From positions 6,421,815 to 6,485,814 of the forward strand of contig NZ_LZNS01000001.1 in NCBI RefSeq assembly GCF_001984575.1: DNA of 64,000 nt. Direction: 5' to 3'. Below the pieces are notes generated by a model that worked only from the letters and a program-made list of their open reading frames with translations, was not told the origin of the DNA and ran no database searches. How positions within the stretch are numbered: the stretch's first letter is position 1; each line of letters starts with the position of its first letter. The DNA comes from Streptomyces sp. MP131-18. GTDB taxonomy: Bacteria > Actinomycetota > Actinomycetes > Streptomycetales > Streptomycetaceae. Positions 60,799 through 64,000 of this stretch are shown one piece after another. The position numbers and the translations under genes are program-made.

Positions 60799-61586
60799 CC
60801 CTGGCCGTACGAGTGATCCCCTGCCTGGACGTGGACAACGGCCGGGTGGTCAAGGGGGTCAACTTCCAGAACCTGCGGGACGCCGGTGACCCGGTGGAGA
60901 TGGCGCAGGTTTATGACGCCGAGGGCGCGGACGAGTTGACGTTCCTCGACATCACCGCCTCCTCGGGCAACCGGGAGACGACGTACGACGTGGTGCGCCG
61001 GACGGCGGAGCAGGTCTTCATCCCGCTGACCGTCGGCGGCGGCGTCCGCACCGCGGACGACGTCGACCGGCTGCTGCGGGCCGGCGCGGACAAGGTGGGC
61101 GTGAACACGGCGGCCATCGCGCGGCCCGAGCTGATCCGGGAGATCGCGGAGCGGTTCGGCCGCCAGGTGCTGGTGCTGTCGGTGGACGCCAGGCGCTGCC
61201 CCGAGGGCACCACGACCCCGTCCGGTTTCGAGGTGACCACGCACGGCGGCCGGCGCGGCACGGGCCTGGACGCGGTGGAGTGGGCGCACCGGGCGGCCGG
61301 GCTCGGGGCGGGGGAGATACTGCTCAACTCAATGGACGCGGACGGCACGAAGGACGGGTACGACACGGAGATGATCGCGGCGGTCCGCGCCCAGGTGTCG
61401 ATCCCGGTCATCGCCTCGGGCGGAGCGGGCCGCGGGGAACACTTCGCCCCGGCCGTCGCCGCGGGCGCTGACGCGGTGCTCGCCGCATCGGTCTTCCACT
61501 TCGGCGATCTGCGCATCGGCGAGGTCAAGACGGCCCTGCGAACCGCCGGTCACCCGGTCCGCCACCCCCTGCCCGACCCCGCCTGA
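60795..61586 (+). CDS. hisF: Imidazole glycerol phosphate synthase, cyclase subunit
   Basis: 263-residue TIM barrel, partner of HisH. IPCLDVDNGRVVKGVNF with the catalytic Asp, FLDITASSGNRETT, VGGGVRTADDVDRLL, NSMDADGTKDGYD with the second Asp, and IASGGAGRGEHF are complete. It closes the imidazole ring. GTG 60795 overlaps ridA. Last gene of the visible his operon; hisG, hisE and hisI are not in this window. The 288-base gap downstream holds the pectate lyase promoter region. Confidence 0.97.
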   Translation: MTLAVRVIPCLDVDNGRVVKGVNFQNLRDAGDPVEMAQVYDAEGADELTFLDITASSGNRETTYDVVRRTAEQVFIPLTVGGGVRTADDVDRLLRAGADKVGVNTAAIARPELIREIAERFGRQVLVLSVDARRCPEGTTTPSGFEVTTHGGRRGTGLDAVEWAHRAAGLGAGEILLNSMDADGTKDGYDTEMIAAVRAQVSIPVIASGGAGRGEHFAPAVAAGADAVLAASVFHFGDLRIGEVKTALRTAGHPVRHPLPDPA

Positions 61587-61696
61587 CACGGAGCGCACGA
61601 CCGATCCGCCGCCGGGGCAGACCGCGGGTCGACAACCGCTTGCTGCATCGTTCTTTCCTTGCTACCCGCCTCCATCGAGGAAGCCGGGCGCGACTC

Positions 61697-61724
61697 TTGA
61701 CATGTATGCAGTAAGCGCTTACTT
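61697..61724 (+). promoter_or_regulatory. Pectate lyase promoter overlapped by a perfect LacI-type operator
   Basis: TTGACA (61697-61702) and TTACTT (61719-61724) form a promoter with a 16-base spacer. GTAAGCGCTTAC at 61711-61722 is a perfect 12-bp palindrome with the AAGCGCTT centre typical of LacI-family operators, and it covers most of the spacer and the -10. Binding would block the promoter, so carbon-source control is likely. The repressor could be the LacI protein at 1577-2629 or one encoded elsewhere. Confidence 0.7.
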
Positions 61725-61736
61725 TCCGGGGTGAGG

Positions 61737-61773
61737 CGCTTGCCCGGGGCTGGGACGACCCCCCGGGCAAGCG
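61737..61773 (+). other. Perfect 13-bp hairpin in the pectate lyase leader
   Basis: CGCTTGCCCGGGG and its exact complement (61761-61773) flank an 11-base loop about 6-13 bases after the expected transcription start. No U-run follows, and the gene starts 100 bases later, so a 5' mRNA-stabilising stem or a regulator site is more likely than a terminator. Confidence 0.55.
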
Positions 61774-61874
61774 ATTCCCACGGCACCGGCGGGCACGCCC
61801 GCCGGAACCTTCACCAGCCACGAGCCGCACCTTCGGCGTGCGCGTCGACGGACGGCGAGGAAGGGGCAAGCACC

Positions 61875-63959
61875 GTGCAGCCATCAAGAACGTTATTCAG
61901 GAACAGGCCAGGCCCGCTGGGAGCCTGCCTGGCCGCGGCGTCAGTGGCGGCCGTGTCCGCCGCCGTGCTGCCAGGTACGGCCGGCGCCGCGTCCGTCGCC
62001 CCCGATGTGGTCGCGCCCGCGGCGGTCGCGGACGGCTTCGCGAGCGTGTCCGCGCTCGGGCAGGACGGCACCACCGGGGGAGCGGGCGGCGAGGTGGTCA
62101 CCGCCTCGACGACCGAGCAGTTCCTCGACTACATCGCGCGGCCCGAGCCGCTCGTGGTGCAGGTGAGCGGCACCATTCCGCTGCCGACCGGGGACAGCGA
62201 CGGCATGCACGACGTGGCGTCCGACAAGACCATCGTCGGGCTCGGTGCCGACGCGGCCCTCACCGGCGGTGGGCTGAACATCGGCCTGCCGGTCGACGAA
62301 TCCGTGACCTCGCCGCCGCCGGACGCGGTGCACAACATCATCATCCGGAATCTGTCGGTATCCGGCGCGACGGACGACCTGATCAACGTCCAGATGTTCT
62401 CCCACCACATCTGGATCGACCACAACGACTTCTCGGACGGCGACGACGGCGCCGTCGACGTCAAGCGGGGCTCCGACTACGTCACCGTCTCGTGGAACCA
62501 CTTCTACGACCACGACAAGACGCTGCTCGTCGGGCACGACGACGACAACGCCGCCCAGGACGCCGGCCGCCTGCGCGTGACGTACCACCACAACTTCTTC
62601 GACACCTCGGACCAGCGCAACCCGCGCGTTCGTTTCGCCGAGACGGTCCACGTCTACAACAACTACTACTACGACAACAGTTACGGCGTGGTCTCGGCCA
62701 TGGACGCGGGTGTGGTGCTGGAGGGCAACTACTTCTACAGCGTCAACAACCCCGGCCGCGTCGACTTCAGCGGCGATCTGGGGCGCATGGTGGAGCGCGA
62801 CAACATCCTCGTCGACTGCAATCACGAGATCGAGACCCGCGGCTCGGTCGCGGAGCCGGGCGCCTCCTACGATTACGCGCTGGACCCGGCCGCAGACGTT
62901 CCCGAGGTGGTCCCGGCCGGCGCCGGTGCCGGGCGGATCGAGGGGGGGGGCGGCATGACGCGCGACGTCTCCCTCACCCGCCGCGGCCTCCTCGCCGGCA
63001 CGGCCGGCACGGCCGCCGCGCTGGCCCTCGCGGGCCAGGCCCGTTCGGCGCCGCGTGCCGCTCCCCGTTCGGCGCCCGGTGCCGCCGCCACCGCGGACGG
63101 CTTCGCCGGGGTGAACGCGCTGGGTCTCGACGGCACGACCGGCGGCATCGCCGGCGAGGTGGTCACCGTGTCGGACGCGGACACGTTCCTCGATTACTGC
63201 GACCGCAACGAGCCGTACGTCATCCAGGTGCAGGGCACCATCGCGATCACCAGCAAACAGGGTGTGCGCTCCGACAAGACGATCGTCGGTCTCGGTCCTG
63301 ACGCCGAGATCACCGGCGGCGGCCTCGACATGTACCGCAGGCAGAACGTGATCATCCGCAATCTGCGCTTCACCGGCGGGGAGGACGACTCCGTCAGCAT
63401 CCAGCAGGACTCGCACCACATCTGGATCGACCACTGCGAGTTCACGGCCGGAGCCGACGGCCTCATCGACATCGTGCGGGGCGCGGACTACATCACCGTG
63501 TCGTGGAACCACTTCCACACGCACAGCAAGACGATGCTGATCGGCCACTCCGACGCCAACGGCGGCCAGGACACGGGCAAGCTGCGGGTCACGTTCCACC
63601 ACAACTTCTTCGACGGAACGGAGCAGCGGCACCCGCGCGTCCGCTTCGCCGAGCCCGTGCACGTGTTCAACAACTACTACCGCGACAACGCCCTGTACGG
63701 CGTCGCCTCGACCGAGGACGCCGGTGTGCTGGTGGAGGGCAACTACTTCGAGAACGTGCCGCACCCCATCTACTCCGGCTACGACGAGAGCGGTCCCGGC
63801 CGCGTGGTCGAGCGGGACAACGTGTACGTCGGCTCGGGCACGCCCGAGACGCTGGGCACGGTCGTGGAGCCCAGCACCTACTACGCCTACACCCTGGACG
63901 ATCCGCAGCGCCTGCCCGAGATCGTGCCCGCGGGCGCGGGTGTCGGCCGCGTCGCCTGA
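61875..63959 (+). CDS. Two fused pectate lyases (PL1 family) in one reading frame
   Basis: As written, one frame of 694 residues holds two whole PL1 pectate lyases. The first has a signal peptide (about 1-39) and a beta-helix with WIDHNDFS, GSDYVTVSWNHF, LLVGHDDDN and the catalytic-Arg region QRNPRVRFAE. The second begins at residue 361 with its own signal peptide (TRRGLLAGTAGTAAALALA) and repeats every motif (WIDHCEF, QRHPRVRFAE). They are joined through nine G residues at 62942-62950; with eight, the first gene would end at a TGA overlapping ATG 62955. A secreted protein with an internal signal peptide is improbable, so two genes were probably intended. GTG 61875 follows GGAAGGGG. Confidence 0.85.
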   Translation: MQPSRTLFRNRPGPLGACLAAASVAAVSAAVLPGTAGAASVAPDVVAPAAVADGFASVSALGQDGTTGGAGGEVVTASTTEQFLDYIARPEPLVVQVSGTIPLPTGDSDGMHDVASDKTIVGLGADAALTGGGLNIGLPVDESVTSPPPDAVHNIIIRNLSVSGATDDLINVQMFSHHIWIDHNDFSDGDDGAVDVKRGSDYVTVSWNHFYDHDKTLLVGHDDDNAAQDAGRLRVTYHHNFFDTSDQRNPRVRFAETVHVYNNYYYDNSYGVVSAMDAGVVLEGNYFYSVNNPGRVDFSGDLGRMVERDNILVDCNHEIETRGSVAEPGASYDYALDPAADVPEVVPAGAGAGRIEGGGGMTRDVSLTRRGLLAGTAGTAAALALAGQARSAPRAAPRSAPGAAATADGFAGVNALGLDGTTGGIAGEVVTVSDADTFLDYCDRNEPYVIQVQGTIAITSKQGVRSDKTIVGLGPDAEITGGGLDMYRRQNVIIRNLRFTGGEDDSVSIQQDSHHIWIDHCEFTAGADGLIDIVRGADYITVSWNHFHTHSKTMLIGHSDANGGQDTGKLRVTFHHNFFDGTEQRHPRVRFAEPVHVFNNYYRDNALYGVASTEDAGVLVEGNYFENVPHPIYSGYDESGPGRVVERDNVYVGSGTPETLGTVVEPSTYYAYTLDDPQRLPEIVPAGAGVGRVA
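62942..62950 (+). repeat. Nine-G homopolymer at the junction of the two pectate lyase genes
   Basis: Runs of nine identical bases are prone to slippage during replication, transcription and sequencing. Removing one G restores a stop codon in an ATGA overlap exactly at the second gene's start. Removing or adding bases therefore switches between a fusion and two separate proteins. Confidence 0.85.
62955..63959 (+). CDS. Second pectate lyase, likely a separate 334-aa gene
   Basis: From ATG 62955 this gives 334 residues, the normal PL1 length. A signal peptide with twin Arg (SLTRRGLLAG) suggests Tat export. Pectate lyases cleave polygalacturonate by beta-elimination with calcium; the Asp-rich calcium site and RVRF arginine region are present. 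The G-run just upstream could serve as a GAGGGGG-like ribosome site at suitable spacing. It is a tandem duplicate of the first lyase, judged by eye. Only 41 bases follow to the window end, so its terminator is not seen. Confidence 0.75.
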   Translation: MTRDVSLTRRGLLAGTAGTAAALALAGQARSAPRAAPRSAPGAAATADGFAGVNALGLDGTTGGIAGEVVTVSDADTFLDYCDRNEPYVIQVQGTIAITSKQGVRSDKTIVGLGPDAEITGGGLDMYRRQNVIIRNLRFTGGEDDSVSIQQDSHHIWIDHCEFTAGADGLIDIVRGADYITVSWNHFHTHSKTMLIGHSDANGGQDTGKLRVTFHHNFFDGTEQRHPRVRFAEPVHVFNNYYRDNALYGVASTEDAGVLVEGNYFENVPHPIYSGYDESGPGRVVERDNVYVGSGTPETLGTVVEPSTYYAYTLDDPQRLPEIVPAGAGVGRVA

Positions 63960-64000
63960 CGGCGCCTCCCCCCCCACTCCCCCCACATCCACTTCCTGGA

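Overview
The window is a 64 kb stretch of a very high-GC actinobacterial chromosome, almost certainly Streptomyces or a close relative. The signs are near-saturated G/C third codon positions, many GTG starts, start/stop overlaps of ATGA or GTGA, -10 boxes of the TANNNT type placed 6-8 nt before start codons (leaderless transcripts), a dcw (division and cell wall) cluster with divIVA, sepF and pgeF downstream of ftsZ, and a PriA-type histidine operon. From memory, the gene order follows the conserved core of Streptomyces chromosomes (metF-thiE side, dcw, ileS, lspA, dnaE, his). I saw no tRNA, rRNA, CRISPR array, insertion sequence or prophage.

Layout. 1-2.6 kb: end of an unknown gene, a secreted discoidin plus GH16 glucanase, and a convergent LacI regulator. 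2.6-6.9 kb: a ferredoxin-reductase-like flavoprotein, an Rv2175c-type DNA-binding protein, thiE, metF and a membrane protein with a Tyr/Pro/Gly-rich tail. 6.9-11.3 kb: a CrtI-like oxidoreductase and a TetR regulator separated by a striking 12-nt-period repeat, then a SAV_6107-type protein, a methyltransferase and a DUF3040 protein. 11.4-16.8 kb, minus strand: MoxR ATPase, DUF58 and transglutaminase genes, plus a beta-carbonic anhydrase.

17-35 kb: dcw cluster rsmH-ftsL-ftsI-murE-murF-mraY-murD-ftsW-murG-ftsQ-ftsZ-pgeF-yggS-sepF-yggT-divIVA, started by a strong TTGACC/TAGTGT promoter and closed by a 16-bp terminator hairpin. Most early genes overlap by 4 nt. ftsZ has its own complex promoter region with two promoters, an inverted repeat and a possible TTA-containing leader ORF. 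mraZ, murC and ftsA are absent.

35-50 kb: ileS on the minus strand behind a T-box leader with an AUC specifier, then a DksA-type zinc protein, lspA, an RluA-type pseudouridine synthase, an MscS channel, a dienelactone hydrolase, a Ser/Thr kinase, a DsbA-like protein, a membrane protein and dnaE. 50-55.8 kb: a 41-residue basic protein, an NYN nuclease-like protein, an ABC exporter pair, a membrane protein, YbaK and a LON-domain protein. 55.8-61.6 kb: hisD-hisC-hisB-(52-aa membrane protein)-hisH-priA-ridA-hisF, nearly all overlapping. 61.6-64 kb: a pectate lyase locus under a perfect LacI-type operator, in which two complete pectate lyases, each with its own signal peptide, are joined in one frame through a run of nine G residues. 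The last 41 bases hold nothing I recognise.

The best leads for something new are the G9-tract pectate lyase fusion, the possible leader ORF before ftsZ, the TGAGTA repeat, the 41-aa protein and the in-operon ridA. Most of the rest is conserved housekeeping.
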